64,000 bases of DNA, from NCBI GenBank assembly GCA_017396365.1, contig JAFQMD010000022.1:1-64000 (forward strand). Direction: 5' to 3'. Below are positions 24,936 to 35,989 of this stretch, one piece after another (the first letter of the stretch is position 1; each line of letters begins with the position of its first letter). The notes beneath the pieces were generated by a model that was not told where the DNA came from, did no database searches, and was given only the letters and a program-made list of their open reading frames with translations. The position numbers and the translations under genes are program-made. Source of the stretch: Clostridia bacterium. Its GTDB lineage: Bacteria > Bacillota > Clostridia > Christensenellales > Borkfalkiaceae.

Positions 24936-26945
24936 ATGAAGAAATTTTTACTCAGAATTCTGACGGTTGTTTTATCGGTTGTCGTAATTTGCTCAACTGT
25001 AGCAAGTTGCGGTCTTTTCGTTACCAACACCGACAGAGATATGGCGCAAGTAGTCGCTACCGTTGATATCGACGGAGACGGCGGAGTTGAAACTGAAAGC
25101 ATTTACAAGCGCGAACTTATTTCGGGCTTTATGTCTTACGGTTATATGTACGTTCAAAGTTACGGATATACTTCCGCTCAAACTTACGAACTTATTTTAA
25201 GCAACCTTATCAACAATAAGATTATTTTGCAAAATGCAAAGACTAAACTTGCAGGCGCTGAAAATACCGACGCATTGTTAGATAGCATCAACGCATATAG
25301 CGATTCGGCTCTCGCTCTTTTTGCTACCGACGCAGAAGTTAAAGCGTTTGAAAATGCAAATAAAGGTTTAGAATTCGGTTCTGAAAAATACCTTAAAGGT
25401 CTTGCAAAGTTCGTCGATACTAAATATCGTGGTAAAAAGGTTACCGTAAACGACGCTCCGTTTAGATTTGTTGAAGAGCAAGATATATGGACTGCTTTCG
25501 GCAGTATGGTTGACGGCGCGAACTCTTTAATTGACTCTTTCCTTGATCAAGAAGAAGAGCACGAGCATGAAAACCTTTCTTACACGGTAAGAGCAGTTCC
25601 CGATAAGGGCGAAGAAGAGGAAGAAGATCTTACCCCTGAAGAAATTGCTAAACTTCAAGCAAAAGAACTTAAACTCGACGGTGGAAACGCTAAGAGAAAC
25701 GCATTAAACAAGGCGTTTGAAAGATTCGTTGACCTTGGTCTTGTAGACAGTGGCGAAAAGTTTGACACAGAAATTGCCGACGCAAAAGTTAGAGATATTT
25801 CTATCTTAAACGTTTCGTATTTCAAAAATGCTGTTAAATCTGATTTAGAAAACGCTATTATCGTTAAGTACGAAGAGGCTCTTCGCGAAGAAACAAAACT
25901 CAACGCTACGGACGACAAAGAGCAACTTTGGAACGCATATCTTCAACTTAAAACGGCTAACGAAAACGAGTATGACGGCAACGTAAGCGGAATGGAAACG
26001 GCTCTCGGCGCAGTATCAGACAATAGTTTCGTTGCGCACGTAGAGGGTGAAGGTTACGTTTACGTTTCTCACCTTTTAGTTAAGTATAACGACGCCGCTA
26101 ATAAATATTTAGAAGAAACGTTAGTAGGCAATTACGTGGAAGACGAAGTTTTAGACGCTGTTGACCATGCAGTTACGCTTATCGAAGCAACCGACCTTAG
26201 AAGTTCTTGGGTACAATCGGGTTACGGCGTGTTAGAAAACGGCAAAGTAAGATTTAAGGAAGATTATATCTACGATAAAGACTTTGAACTTGCTTATTTC
26301 GATGGTGAAATTGAAAGAATTACCGCTCATAGCGAAGAAAACGAAGACGGTCAAAAGATTCTTAATTTCAACTATTACGGAGTAACGGGCAATAAGAAGT
26401 CGTACGCAGAATTCCTTGATCTTACCGCAAGAGTTTTGGGTGTTCCAAGCGTAACTTACGACAGTGTCGGTACGATTACTGAAGATTTTGACGTTGTAAA
26501 TAATAGATTTGAAGACTTTAAGTTTGCGTATAGTGAAGACGAGGGTAACTTCAATAACTATTTTGGATATCTTTATTCACCTGTAACGAGCGAAAAACAA
26601 TTTGTTTCTGCATTTGCTAAAGCTGCTAAAGAAGTTAGCGAACTTGGCGTAGGAGCGTATAAAGTGTTCGGTTCTAAAGAGTACGGACTTCACGTAGTTC
26701 TTTGCACTAAGACCGTTGATGAACTTATCTACGCAAACGACGAAGCGGGTAAGGCTAAATTTATTGCCGACCTTAGCGTTCAAGATACCGTTGCTTACAA
26801 CTACTTAGAAGCAACCAACGCTCTTTTAGAAACGAGTTACATCAGCAAACTTGCCGACAAGTTCGTTCAAGACGGACTTAAAAAGGAAGGTTGCGTTGTA
26901 AAATACGAAAAGGCTTATAGCGAATTAGTTGCTGAAGAAGAGTAA
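24936..26945 (+). CDS. PrsA/SurA-like foldase lipoprotein
   Basis: A 669-residue lipoprotein with lipobox VASC (C25). An N-terminal chaperone-like region (40-110, with LILSNLINNKIILQNA as in SurA/PrsA) is followed by acidic stretches (205-235). VSHLLVKYND (about 377-386) resembles the first strand of a parvulin prolyl isomerase, and YGLHVVLCTK (about 583-592) the last strand. The roughly 200 residues between them are double the usual span, so the domain carries a large insertion or is degenerate. Likely a secreted-protein foldase anchored outside the cell. The position after mfd fits the SurA/PrsA genes of Bacillota. Confidence 0.65.
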   Translation: MKKFLLRILTVVLSVVVICSTVASCGLFVTNTDRDMAQVVATVDIDGDGGVETESIYKRELISGFMSYGYMYVQSYGYTSAQTYELILSNLINNKIILQNAKTKLAGAENTDALLDSINAYSDSALALFATDAEVKAFENANKGLEFGSEKYLKGLAKFVDTKYRGKKVTVNDAPFRFVEEQDIWTAFGSMVDGANSLIDSFLDQEEEHEHENLSYTVRAVPDKGEEEEEDLTPEEIAKLQAKELKLDGGNAKRNALNKAFERFVDLGLVDSGEKFDTEIADAKVRDISILNVSYFKNAVKSDLENAIIVKYEEALREETKLNATDDKEQLWNAYLQLKTANENEYDGNVSGMETALGAVSDNSFVAHVEGEGYVYVSHLLVKYNDAANKYLEETLVGNYVEDEVLDAVDHAVTLIEATDLRSSWVQSGYGVLENGKVRFKEDYIYDKDFELAYFDGEIERITAHSEENEDGQKILNFNYYGVTGNKKSYAEFLDLTARVLGVPSVTYDSVGTITEDFDVVNNRFEDFKFAYSEDEGNFNNYFGYLYSPVTSEKQFVSAFAKAAKEVSELGVGAYKVFGSKEYGLHVVLCTKTVDELIYANDEAGKAKFIADLSVQDTVAYNYLEATNALLETSYISKLADKFVQDGLKKEGCVVKYEKAYSELVAEEE

Positions 26946-26960
26946 AATTTGATTTATAAA

Positions 26961-26988
26961 ACGCGTCGCGCTAGCTTGCGCGACGCGT
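26961..26988 (+). terminator. Terminator-like hairpin after the foldase gene
   Basis: The perfect 11-bp stem ACGCGTCGCGC / GCGCGACGCGT has a 6-nt loop, followed by a weak TATCATTATA tract. Confidence 0.65.
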
Positions 26989-27065
26989 TATCATTATATA
27001 TATACGCACGCGAGAAAAGGCTATAAATTATCATTAAAAAAGTTTAAAAAAGGTATGAAAAACGA

Positions 27066-27094
27066 TTGACATAAAAATCGCAATATGGTAATAT
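27066..27094 (+). promoter_or_regulatory. Promoter of infC-rpmI-rplT
   Basis: TTGACA (27066-27071), 17-nt spacer, TAATAT (27089-27094). The leader from about 27101 to the infC start is about 160 nt. Confidence 0.85.
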
Positions 27095-27100
27095 ATCTAT

Positions 27101-27262
27101 GCTAAGCAGAAGTTAACCCTTCTCGCCGTAAGATTTGTTGAAACGGCGCATATTTTTTTAACGCAAAAGGTTTTTTATGCGTTATAGGTATGTAGGGTGC
27201 TTTTTATAGCAACCCTTTTTTGTTTGTATAGGGTATTATTAAATTTGGGAAGGTAAACAACC
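27101..27262 (+). promoter_or_regulatory. infC operon leader with attenuator (L20-leader-like)
   Basis: The leader contains hairpins CGCCGT/ACGGCG (27124-27148) and AACGCA/TGCGTT (27160-27183). An intrinsic terminator follows: AGGGTGC / GCAACCC plus six Ts (27194-27221), about 40 nt before the infC start. In Bacillota this operon is autoregulated by L20 through such a premature terminator. The order here fits that model, but the sequence was not matched to a covariance model. Confidence 0.65.
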
Positions 27263-27781
27263 ATTAGCAAAGATCAAGTTCAGATTAATGAAGAAATCAG
27301 GGACAAAGAAGTCCGTCTTATCGGTTCGGACGGAGAGCAACTCGGTATCGTAAGTTCTCAAGAAGCGCTTAGGATTGCCGAAGAAAACGATCTCGACCTT
27401 GTAAAGATTGCGGCGAACGCAAATCCGCCCGTTTGCAAGATTATGGATTACGGCAAGTATAAGTTTGAACAACTTAAAAAGCAAAAAGAAGCAAAAAAGA
27501 ATCAAAAAGTCGTTGAACTTAAAGAAATTTGGCTTTCTATGACCATTGACGTAGGCGATTTAAACGTCAAGGCTCGTCAAGCGCAAAAATTCTTGTCAAG
27601 TGGCAACAAAGTTAAGGTTTCAATCAAGATGAGAGGAAGGCAAAACGCTCACTCTTCCTTAGGTGTTGACGTAATGAATAGGTTTTTTGAAATCGTAGGC
27701 GACGTCGCAGTTATGGAAAAGCGTCCACTTTTTGAAGGTAGGAATATTTTAATGATTCTCGCCCCCTCAAAATCTAACTGA
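27263..27781 (+). CDS. infC: Translation initiation factor IF-3, AUU start
   Basis: IF-3 binds the 30S subunit, prevents premature 50S joining and checks start-codon and initiator-tRNA pairing. The coding frame extends upstream of the first ATG (27443). It reads SKDQVQINEEIRDKEVRL, the normal IF-3 N-terminal domain, back to ATT at 27263. The in-frame stop TAA at 27254-27256 leaves only ACA, ACC and ATT as possible first codons, so AUU is the start. GGGAAGG lies upstream. This gives 172 sense codons, the normal length. AUU initiation is the known basis of infC autoregulation in other bacteria. Confidence 0.93.
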   Translation: MSKDQVQINEEIRDKEVRLIGSDGEQLGIVSSQEALRIAEENDLDLVKIAANANPPVCKIMDYGKYKFEQLKKQKEAKKNQKVVELKEIWLSMTIDVGDLNVKARQAQKFLSSGNKVKVSIKMRGRQNAHSSLGVDVMNRFFEIVGDVAVMEKRPLFEGRNILMILAPSKSN

Positions 27782-27807
27782 TAGAATAAAATTCGGAGGA
27801 AAAAATT

Positions 27808-28008
27808 ATGCCAAAAATGAAATCGCACAGCGGTGCAAAAAAGCGTTTCAAGATGACCGGTACTGGTAAAGTTAAGAGATACAGCCAAGGTAAGAGCCAT
27901 ATCCTTAGCAAAAAATCAACCAAGAGAAAGAGAAGATTAAGAACTGGAACTTACGTTTCGGCAACTCAGGAAAAGACTGTAAAGACTCTTATTCCTTACA
28001 AGAAATAA
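27808..28008 (+). CDS. rpmI: 50S ribosomal protein L35
   Basis: A 66-residue very basic protein beginning [20 protein letters not shown], with the conserved [15 protein letters not shown] core. Strong GGAGGAAAA Shine-Dalgarno. It lies between infC and rplT, as in nearly all bacteria. Confidence 0.97.
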   Translation: MPKMKSHSGAKKRFKMTGTGKVKRYSQGKSHILSKKSTKRKRRLRTGTYVSATQEKTVKTLIPYKK

Positions 28009-28028
28009 TATAAAGGAGACAACGAAAT

Positions 28029-28382
28029 ATGCGTATTAAAAGAGGTGTAAACGCTGTTAAAAAGCGTAGAAAGATATTTAAACTTGCAAAAGGTTATTTC
28101 GGTGCAAAGAGCAAACTTTACAGAGTTGCAAGACAAGCCGTAATGAAGTCGCTTTCCTATGCTTACGTAGGAAGAAAAGCAAAGAAGAGAGATTTCCGTA
28201 AACTCTGGATTGCAAGAATTAACGCAGGATGCCGTGCAAACGGTATGTCGTATAGCACTTTCATGCACGGTCTTAAACTTGCTGGTTTAAACCTTAACAG
28301 AAAGGTTCTTGCAGATATGGCAATTACCGATCCTGCAGGCTTTACCGCTCTTACGGAAACTGCAAAGGCACAACTTAAGTAA
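28029..28382 (+). CDS. rplT: 50S ribosomal protein L20
   Basis: A 117-residue protein beginning [23 protein letters not shown], with [25 protein letters not shown]20 is essential for early 50S assembly and, in Bacillota, represses its own operon via the leader RNA. RBS AAAGGAG. A terminator follows within 10 nt. Confidence 0.97.
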   Translation: MRIKRGVNAVKKRRKIFKLAKGYFGAKSKLYRVARQAVMKSLSYAYVGRKAKKRDFRKLWIARINAGCRANGMSYSTFMHGLKLAGLNLNRKVLADMAITDPAGFTALTETAKAQLK

Positions 28383-28390
28383 TTAGCGTA

Positions 28391-28440
28391 AGGGATTTCA
28401 GCGAAAGGGTTTTTACTTTTTCGCTGAGCCCTATTTTTTA
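28391..28440 (+). terminator. Terminator of infC-rpmI-rplT
   Basis: A stem of AGGG and TCAGCGAAA pairs with TTTTTCGCTGA and CCCT, followed by ATTTTTT. The T-run ends 2 nt before the next start codon. Confidence 0.85.
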
Positions 28441-28442
28441 TT

Positions 28443-29195
28443 ATGATAATAACGTCAAAGAGCAATCAAAAAATCAAGCAAGTAGCATTGCTAAAAGACA
28501 AGAAATTCCGCAAAAAAAGCGGGACTTACGTCGTTGAAGGTTTTAAGATGGTTAGCGAAGCGTTTGCGTGTGGAAAACAGATAGAAATGCTTGTCGGAAC
28601 GCAGGATGCGATTGCCCGTTTCGACGGCTATCAAACCGAGAAAATTACGGTTAGCGAAAGCGTGTTTTCATACGTGTCAGACGCCGTTACTCCGCAGGGG
28701 ATATTAGCCGTTTTAAAAGAGAATAATAAAACTTTAAAATCGCCTGAAAAACCTGCAATTTTGCTTGATGGAGTTGCAGATCCGGGCAATCTTGGAACGA
28801 TAATAAGAACGTGCGCTGCGGTAGGGGTAAAAGACGTCTATTTGGTAGATTGTTGCGACCCGTATTCACCCAAAGCAGTTCGCTCGTCAATGAGCGGAAT
28901 TTTCTTTGTAAATCTCTACTTTTTAACAAGGGAAGAGATACGCTTAGTTATGGGTAAAACGCCTATAATCGTTGCTGATATGAACGGCGAAAACGTCTTT
29001 ACTTTTAACCCGCCTGAAAAATACTGTTTAGTTATCGGAAACGAGGCTAACGGCGTGTCGGAAGAAGTAAAAAATATGGCTACTCATACGGTAAAAATTC
29101 CTATGGATAGCGCGGTAGAAAGTTTAAACGCAGGCGTATCGCTTGCAATAACTATATACACTTTGACTGAAGGTAAAGGTAAATCTTTACTTTAA
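28443..29195 (+). CDS. TrmH/SpoU-family rRNA or tRNA 2'-O-methyltransferase
   Basis: A 250-residue SPOUT methyltransferase. The N-terminal L30e-like substrate domain begins MIITSKSNQKIKQVALLKD. The SAM knot has DGVADPGNLGTIIRTCAAVG, YLVDCCDPYSPKAVRSSMSG, IGNEANGVS and IPMDSAVESLNAGVSLAI. It methylates a ribose 2'-OH in rRNA or tRNA, and the target base is not predictable. The ATG follows the rplT terminator by 2 nt with no Shine-Dalgarno, so it needs read-through or a very short leader. Confidence 0.88.
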   Translation: MIITSKSNQKIKQVALLKDKKFRKKSGTYVVEGFKMVSEAFACGKQIEMLVGTQDAIARFDGYQTEKITVSESVFSYVSDAVTPQGILAVLKENNKTLKSPEKPAILLDGVADPGNLGTIIRTCAAVGVKDVYLVDCCDPYSPKAVRSSMSGIFFVNLYFLTREEIRLVMGKTPIIVADMNGENVFTFNPPEKYCLVIGNEANGVSEEVKNMATHTVKIPMDSAVESLNAGVSLAITIYTLTEGKGKSLL

Positions 29196-29219
29196 AACAT
29201 TCTATAAAAGGAGAAAATT

Positions 29220-29960
29220 ATGTCAGGACATAGCAAATGGGCTAACATTAAAAATAAAAAGGCTAAAACCGACGCAGCAAAGGGTAAAATCTTTACTAAA
29301 CTTGGTAGAGAACTTGCCGTTGCCGCAAAGGGCAATCCCGATCCATATACAAACTCTAAACTTGCCGACGCAATCGCAAAGGCAAAGGCTGCAAACATGC
29401 CTAACGACAATATTAAAAGAAGTATTGCAAAGGCTGCAGGCGAACTTTCGGGCGTCAACTACGAAAACCTTACTTACGAAGGTTACGGCGTAGGCGGTAG
29501 CGCGGTTATCGTAAAGACTCTTACTGATAACAAAAACAGAACGGGTGGCGACGTAAGACACATTTTTGATAAGTGCGGTGGTAACCTTGGAACTACGGGT
29601 TCAGTTTCGTATATGTTTGAAAATAAGGGTGTAATCGTTGTTGAAAGAACTGTCGAACTCGACGAAGATATGATTATGGAACTTGCGTTAGAGGCAGGCG
29701 CTGAAGACGTTATTACCGAAGAAGATTCTTATGAAATAAGAACTGCGCCGTCTGATTTCTCGGCTGTAAGAAAGTTCTTTGAAGAAAAGAATTTCGAGTT
29801 TTTAGAAGCAGGACTTATGATGATTCCTAACGATAAGGTAACTTTAAGCGCAGAGCAACTTGTAACTTTCAATAAAATGCTCGATATGTTTGAAGATAAC
29901 GACGACGTTCAAGAAGTTTACCACAACGTTGACCTTCCTGAAGAAGACGACGAAGACTAA
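29220..29960 (+). CDS. yebC: YebC/PmpR-family protein
   Basis: A 246-residue protein with the invariant MSGHSKWANIKNKKAKTDAAKGK start and MPNDNIKRSIAKAAGE, NKNRTGGDVRHIFDKCGGNLG and the acidic C-terminus of the family. YebC proteins have been described both as DNA-binding regulators (PmpR) and, more recently, as ribosome-associated factors that relieve stalls at proline-rich stretches. Sequence alone cannot choose, although the ribosome role fits its highly conserved charged N-terminus. RBS AAAGGAG. It is 24 nt downstream of the methyltransferase. Confidence 0.93.
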   Translation: MSGHSKWANIKNKKAKTDAAKGKIFTKLGRELAVAAKGNPDPYTNSKLADAIAKAKAANMPNDNIKRSIAKAAGELSGVNYENLTYEGYGVGGSAVIVKTLTDNKNRTGGDVRHIFDKCGGNLGTTGSVSYMFENKGVIVVERTVELDEDMIMELALEAGAEDVITEEDSYEIRTAPSDFSAVRKFFEEKNFEFLEAGLMMIPNDKVTLSAEQLVTFNKMLDMFEDNDDVQEVYHNVDLPEEDDED

Positions 29961-29983
29961 TTTTGTATAAAAAGCGTATATAT

Positions 29984-30066
29984 GGGCATATTATTATCGT
30001 CAACGGGCTACCGTTGTTTAAATATGCCTGTATGACGGATTGAAAACGACCTGCCGTACGGGTAGG
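29984..30066 (+). ncRNA. Candidate structured RNA downstream of yebC
   Basis: The 140 nt after yebC contain a nested hairpin GGCATATT/AATATGCC (29985-30028) enclosing CAACGG/CCGTTG, and a CCTGCC/GGTAGG hairpin (30050-30066). A GACGGAT (30034-30040) duplicates the 5' arm of the downstream terminator (30077-30083). The first GACGGAT could therefore pair with ATCCGTC in place of the second. This looks like an attenuator or a 3'-UTR-derived small RNA. I do not recognise a known riboswitch class. Confidence 0.4.
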
Positions 30067-30074
30067 ATTTATTA

Positions 30075-30100
30075 AGGACGGATAAAATCCGTCCTTTTTT
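30075..30100 (+). terminator. Terminator after yebC and the structured element
   Basis: The stem AGGACGGAT / ATCCGTCCT (9 bp, 3-nt loop) is followed by TTTTTT. Confidence 0.9.
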
Positions 30101-30159
30101 GTAAGTTTTTAAAAGTCTTGTAAAAACTTTCACAAAAATATTATATTGTTTACAAAATT

Positions 30160-30176
30160 ATGCTATAATTTAGTGG
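30160..30176 (+). promoter_or_regulatory. Extended -10 promoter of the HtrA-like gene
   Basis: TGCTATAAT (TATAAT at about 30165-30170) is an extended -10. No good -35 is seen at 16-18 nt upstream. The gene starts at 30208 after GAGGTG. Confidence 0.6.
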
Positions 30177-30207
30177 TAAAATCGCTTTGTAAACGAGGTG
30201 TTTTGTT

Positions 30208-31398
30208 ATGTTGAAAAAAATCATTTGCGTAATTGCATCGATATGCATATTATTTGGTTTTTCGTCCTGTGGAAAAATGTTTCAAAGCGCAGGGGGAAAT
30301 TCCGAGTCTAATTCATCGCCAAACGGACAAATAACTCCCGTTCCCGACGGGGTTGAATTTAATTTTCAAATAAACGTCACTAACAGTTTGGATATAGTTC
30401 CCGACGGGGTTGGGGTGCTAGACGTAATTCGTCCGTCAGTAGTAGAAATTTACTGCGTGTTAAACGGTGGAAAAAGTAGCGGTAGCGGTGTCGTTTTATC
30501 TCTTACCGATTCTAATAGTGACGGAAAAGACGATAAGGCTGTAATAGTTACTTGCGAACACGTTATCGAGGGGGCGAGTTCTGTAACGGTAAAGGCGATT
30601 GACGGCAAAGAATATTCGGCGTTTTTAGTTGGAGCAGATCCCGAAACGGATATCGCCGTACTCTATATCGAGGCGAGCGACGCAAACGAGTTTGAATATT
30701 TATCGCCTGCAACTTGGTATGATAAAACTGCTGATTTAAAGGTCGGAACTGAGGTCTATGCAATAGGAAACCCACTTGGAACGCTCGGTGGAACTGTAAC
30801 GAGTGGAATTGTAAGCGCTATAAACCGAGACGTTTTAGTCGAAGGCAGAGAAATGACTCTTATACAAACAGACGCAGCGATAAATAGCGGTAATTCGGGT
30901 GGTGGGCTCTTTGATAAAAATACGGGAGCGTTACTTGGAATAGTGAACGCAGGGTACGCGTCGGCTACTGCGCAAGGTCTTAACTTCGCAATACCGGGAA
31001 GTTTGGCAATAGACGTAATAGAGCAATTAGTTGCAAACGGATACATTGAGGGGCGGTTTAAATTCGGCGCTGAGTTCGGTGCGTTTTCTTCTCGCTCGGG
31101 AGAATATTACGTCGGCATATACTCACTTGAAAACGACGGTATGTTTTACAAAAAGGGTTTAAAAGCCGAAGATTTAATACTTTCAATAAAGATAGGGAAC
31201 AGAGAAGAACTTTCTCTTAAAAATTTGAGAGCGACTACCGTTGATTCTTACGTTGATAAACTGTACTCGTATATCGACAGCGAAGAAAATAAAATAGGCG
31301 ATACAGTAACTATAGAATACAGGAGATATTCTTACGGAAGCGGTTACGTGGACGACGTGGTTACCTTTAGTATAGAGCAATACGTGTATCAAGGATAA
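30208..31398 (+). CDS. HtrA/DegP-like serine protease lipoprotein
   Basis: A 396-residue lipoprotein with lipobox FSSC (C21) and a Ser/Asn-rich linker to about residue 60. A trypsin-like S1C domain has catalytic His118 (TCEHVIEG), Asp148 (ETDIAVL) and Ser230 in NSGNSGGGLF. The C-terminal about 120 residues contain a divergent PDZ-like region (GMFYKKGLKAEDLILSIKIG). Lipid anchoring instead of an N-terminal transmembrane helix is less common for HtrA. It probably degrades or senses misfolded proteins outside the membrane. It is monocistronic with its own promoter and terminator. Confidence 0.88.
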   Translation: MLKKIICVIASICILFGFSSCGKMFQSAGGNSESNSSPNGQITPVPDGVEFNFQINVTNSLDIVPDGVGVLDVIRPSVVEIYCVLNGGKSSGSGVVLSLTDSNSDGKDDKAVIVTCEHVIEGASSVTVKAIDGKEYSAFLVGADPETDIAVLYIEASDANEFEYLSPATWYDKTADLKVGTEVYAIGNPLGTLGGTVTSGIVSAINRDVLVEGREMTLIQTDAAINSGNSGGGLFDKNTGALLGIVNAGYASATAQGLNFAIPGSLAIDVIEQLVANGYIEGRFKFGAEFGAFSSRSGEYYVGIYSLENDGMFYKKGLKAEDLILSIKIGNREELSLKNLRATTVDSYVDKLYSYIDSEENKIGDTVTIEYRRYSYGSGYVDDVVTFSIEQYVYQG

Positions 31399-31408
31399 AT
31401 AAAAAGTG

Positions 31409-31439
31409 GCGACGGGCGCTAAAAACGCCCGTCGCTTTT
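31409..31439 (+). terminator. Terminator of the HtrA-like gene
   Basis: The stem GCGACGGGCG / CGCCCGTCGC (10 bp) is followed by TTTT. Confidence 0.88.
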
Positions 31440-31448
31440 GTATTTCAC

Positions 31449-31477
31449 TTGACTATTTTGCGCATTTATATTACAAT
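31449..31477 (+). promoter_or_regulatory. Promoter of ruvCAB-queA-tgt
   Basis: TTGACT (31449-31454), 17-nt spacer, TACAAT (31472-31477). Confidence 0.8.
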
Positions 31478-31506
31478 AGTAATATATCAAAAAATAATGG
31501 GTTATT

Positions 31507-32001
31507 ATGATTATTCTCGGTATTGACCCCGGCTTTGCTACTGTAGGGTGGGGCGTTATAAAAAGTGAAAGGGGAAACGCGACTGTTATTGATTACGGCG
31601 TAATTACAACCCCCAAGGAAGAGAGACTTCCAGCAAGGCTTGCAATGCTTGAAATCGGAATAAAAAAACTTATCGAAAAGTTTAAGCCTGACGAGATTGC
31701 TCTTGAAGAACTCTTTTTTAATACGAATATAACTACGGGTATCAACGTCGCTCAAGCAAGGGGAGTAATACTTCTCACTTGTATTAAAGAATGCGGAAAA
31801 CTCTACGAATACACGCCGTTACAAATAAAACAAGCGTTGACGGGTTACGGTAGAGCCGAAAAAAGACAAATTCAAGCGATGGTAAAGACGTTTTTAAGGC
31901 TTGAAAAAGTTCCAAAGCCGGACGACGCGGCGGACGCTTTAGCAGTTGCGCTTACTCACAGTCAAACGAGTAGATTTAAAACTCCTTTTGGAATAAAATA
32001 A
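31507..32001 (+). CDS. ruvC: Holliday junction resolvase RuvC
   Basis: RuvC cuts Holliday junctions symmetrically in complex with RuvAB. The 164-residue protein starts MIILGIDPGFATVGWGVI (catalytic Asp7). It also contains EELFFNTN and the C-terminal KPDDAADALAVALTH with the remaining acidic metal ligands. Weak Shine-Dalgarno (GGGTT). It is the first gene of ruvC-ruvA-ruvB-queA-tgt, a conserved Clostridia order. Confidence 0.96.
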   Translation: MIILGIDPGFATVGWGVIKSERGNATVIDYGVITTPKEERLPARLAMLEIGIKKLIEKFKPDEIALEELFFNTNITTGINVAQARGVILLTCIKECGKLYEYTPLQIKQALTGYGRAEKRQIQAMVKTFLRLEKVPKPDDAADALAVALTHSQTSRFKTPFGIK

Positions 32002-32048
32002 CGGTTTTTAGTTAAAACCTATAAAATTAAGAAAATTTTAGGAAAATT

Positions 32049-32645
32049 ATGATAGCGTATATTAAAGGTAAAGTAATAGATAAATTCGACGGTGGCGTCG
32101 TTTTAGAAAACAACGGTATCGGCTATGAAATTTTTTGCTCGTCGGCGGCGTTCAACCGTCTTTGCGACAAGGGCGAGGGTGGCGTGTTTACTTATTTTCA
32201 AGTAAAGGAAGACGGCGTTGCTCTTTTTGGCTTTGACACTAAAGACGAGAAAAATATGTTTTTAAAACTCATTTCCGTTTCGGGAATAGGTCCAAAAATC
32301 GGCATAGGCATACTTTCGGGTATGCGTCTTTGCGATTTAGTATCTGCGATAGCCACTTCCGACGTGAAGACTTTATCGAAGATAAAGGGGCTTGGTAAAA
32401 AATCGGCGGAGAGAATTATTTTAGAACTTAGAGAAAATGTTTCCGTCGATGAAATCGGCGAAGTTAAAAAGGTTGAACCTGCCGAAAAACCGCTTTCTAA
32501 AGACGAAGAAGACGCAGTCGTTGCTCTTATGGGGCTTGGATTTAGCGGAACTCAAGCCAAAAACGCAGTTAAATTTGCAAGAGAGCAGGGCGCAAGCAGT
32601 ATAGAGCAGACTATTTCGTTTGCTCTTCAAAGTTTAAATAGGTAA
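32049..32645 (+). CDS. ruvA: Holliday junction DNA helicase subunit RuvA
   Basis: RuvA binds the four-way junction and loads RuvB. The 198-residue protein has the N-terminal OB fold ([23 protein letters not shown]), helix-hairpin-helix motifs in [14 protein letters not shown] and [16 protein letters not shown], and the small C-terminal RuvB-binding domain. RBS AGGAAA. It is separated from ruvC by 47 nt. Confidence 0.96.
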   Translation: MIAYIKGKVIDKFDGGVVLENNGIGYEIFCSSAAFNRLCDKGEGGVFTYFQVKEDGVALFGFDTKDEKNMFLKLISVSGIGPKIGIGILSGMRLCDLVSAIATSDVKTLSKIKGLGKKSAERIILELRENVSVDEIGEVKKVEPAEKPLSKDEEDAVVALMGLGFSGTQAKNAVKFAREQGASSIEQTISFALQSLNR

Positions 32646-32650
32646 CAGTT

Positions 32651-33720
32651 ATGTTAGACGAAGAATTTTTTGAAAACGACGGCTACGAAGACGACGAAAG
32701 TCTAATCGTAAGCACGAAAACTGAATACGACGAGATAGAAAACGTTTTAAGACCTAAGTCTATGGAAGGATACGTAGGTCAAGAAAAGGTGAAGACCAAT
32801 CTCGCAATTTTTATGCAGGCTGCAAAACTTCGCTCCGAGCCACTTGACCACGTTTTACTTTACGGACCACCGGGGCTTGGTAAGACTACGCTCGCTCACA
32901 TTATTGCCGCCGAAATGGGCGTTCAAATTAAGGTTACTTCTGGTCCGTCCATTGAAAAATCGGGAGATTTAGCGGCGATACTTACAAATCTTAACGAGGG
33001 CGACGTTTTATTTATAGACGAAATTCACCGTTTAAACCATAACGTTGAAGAGATTTTATATCCTGCAATGGAAGACTTTTCTTTAGATTTTATAATCGGA
33101 AAAGGTCCGTCGGCAAGGTCTGTGCAAATTCCACTTAAAAAATTTACGCTTGTCGGAGCAACGACGAAGGCAGGGATGTTAAGTTCTCCACTTCGCGATA
33201 GGTTTGGCGTTTTATCAAGGCTTGAAATGTATTCGGTTGACGAACTCGCTGAAATAGTGCGTCGTTCGGCTGTAAAACTCGGCACGGAAATTGATGACGA
33301 CGCATCTATTGAAGTGGCAAAGCGCAGTCGCGGAACTCCGAGAATTGCTAACAGGCTTTTAAGAAGAGTTAGAGATTTTTCTGCGGTTGTAAAGCACGAA
33401 ACGGTAACGTTAGAAGACACCAAACGCGCTCTCGATATGCTCGAAATCGACGAGTTGGGCTTGGATAATATAGATATTAGACTTCTTACTTCAATGATTG
33501 ATAAATTTGGCGGAGGACCAGTAGGTCTTGATACTTTGGCTGCCACAATCAACGAAGATAGCAATACTATTGAAGACGTTTACGAGCCGTATTTATTGCA
33601 ACTCGGATTTATTTCGAGAGGACCAAGGGGAAGAATGGCAACTGCTAAAGCGTACGAGCATATCGGTAAACCTATCCCCAAAAAGATAAAGGAACAAATT
33701 TCAATTTTCGACCAAGAATA

Positions 33721-33721
<1 letters not shown>
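32651..33721 (+). CDS. ruvB: Holliday junction DNA helicase motor RuvB
   Basis: The AAA+ ATPase drives branch migration. The 356 residues include [11 protein letters not shown], Walker [13 protein letters not shown], Walker [11 protein letters not shown], sensor [18 protein letters not shown] and the C-terminal winged helix ending in [18 protein letters not shown]. The N-terminus has about 15 extra acidic residues compared with typical RuvB. The stop overlaps the queA start by one base (TAATG). Confidence 0.97.
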
Positions 33722-35873
<2,152 letters not shown>

Positions 35874-35930
35874 AATTTTATGAAAAATGTGTTAAAAAGA
35901 CAAAATTTTTAACAAAAAAGCAAAAAAACC

Positions 35931-35959
35931 TTGCAATAAAATAAAAAAGAATATATTAT
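35931..35959 (+). promoter_or_regulatory. Promoter of yajC
   Basis: TTGCAA (35931-35936), 17-nt spacer, TATTAT (35954-35959), then AAGGAGAG before the ATG. Confidence 0.75.
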
Positions 35960-35989
35960 ATAAATGCAATTAGCAAAAAGGAGAGAATT

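Noticed and set aside
27443..27781. infC beginning at the first ATG
   Set aside because: It would remove the whole N-terminal domain, which is clearly encoded upstream from an AUU codon.
33025..33564. 179-residue ORF antisense to ruvB
   Set aside because: It is Ser-rich shadow translation of a conserved gene without a ribosome binding site.
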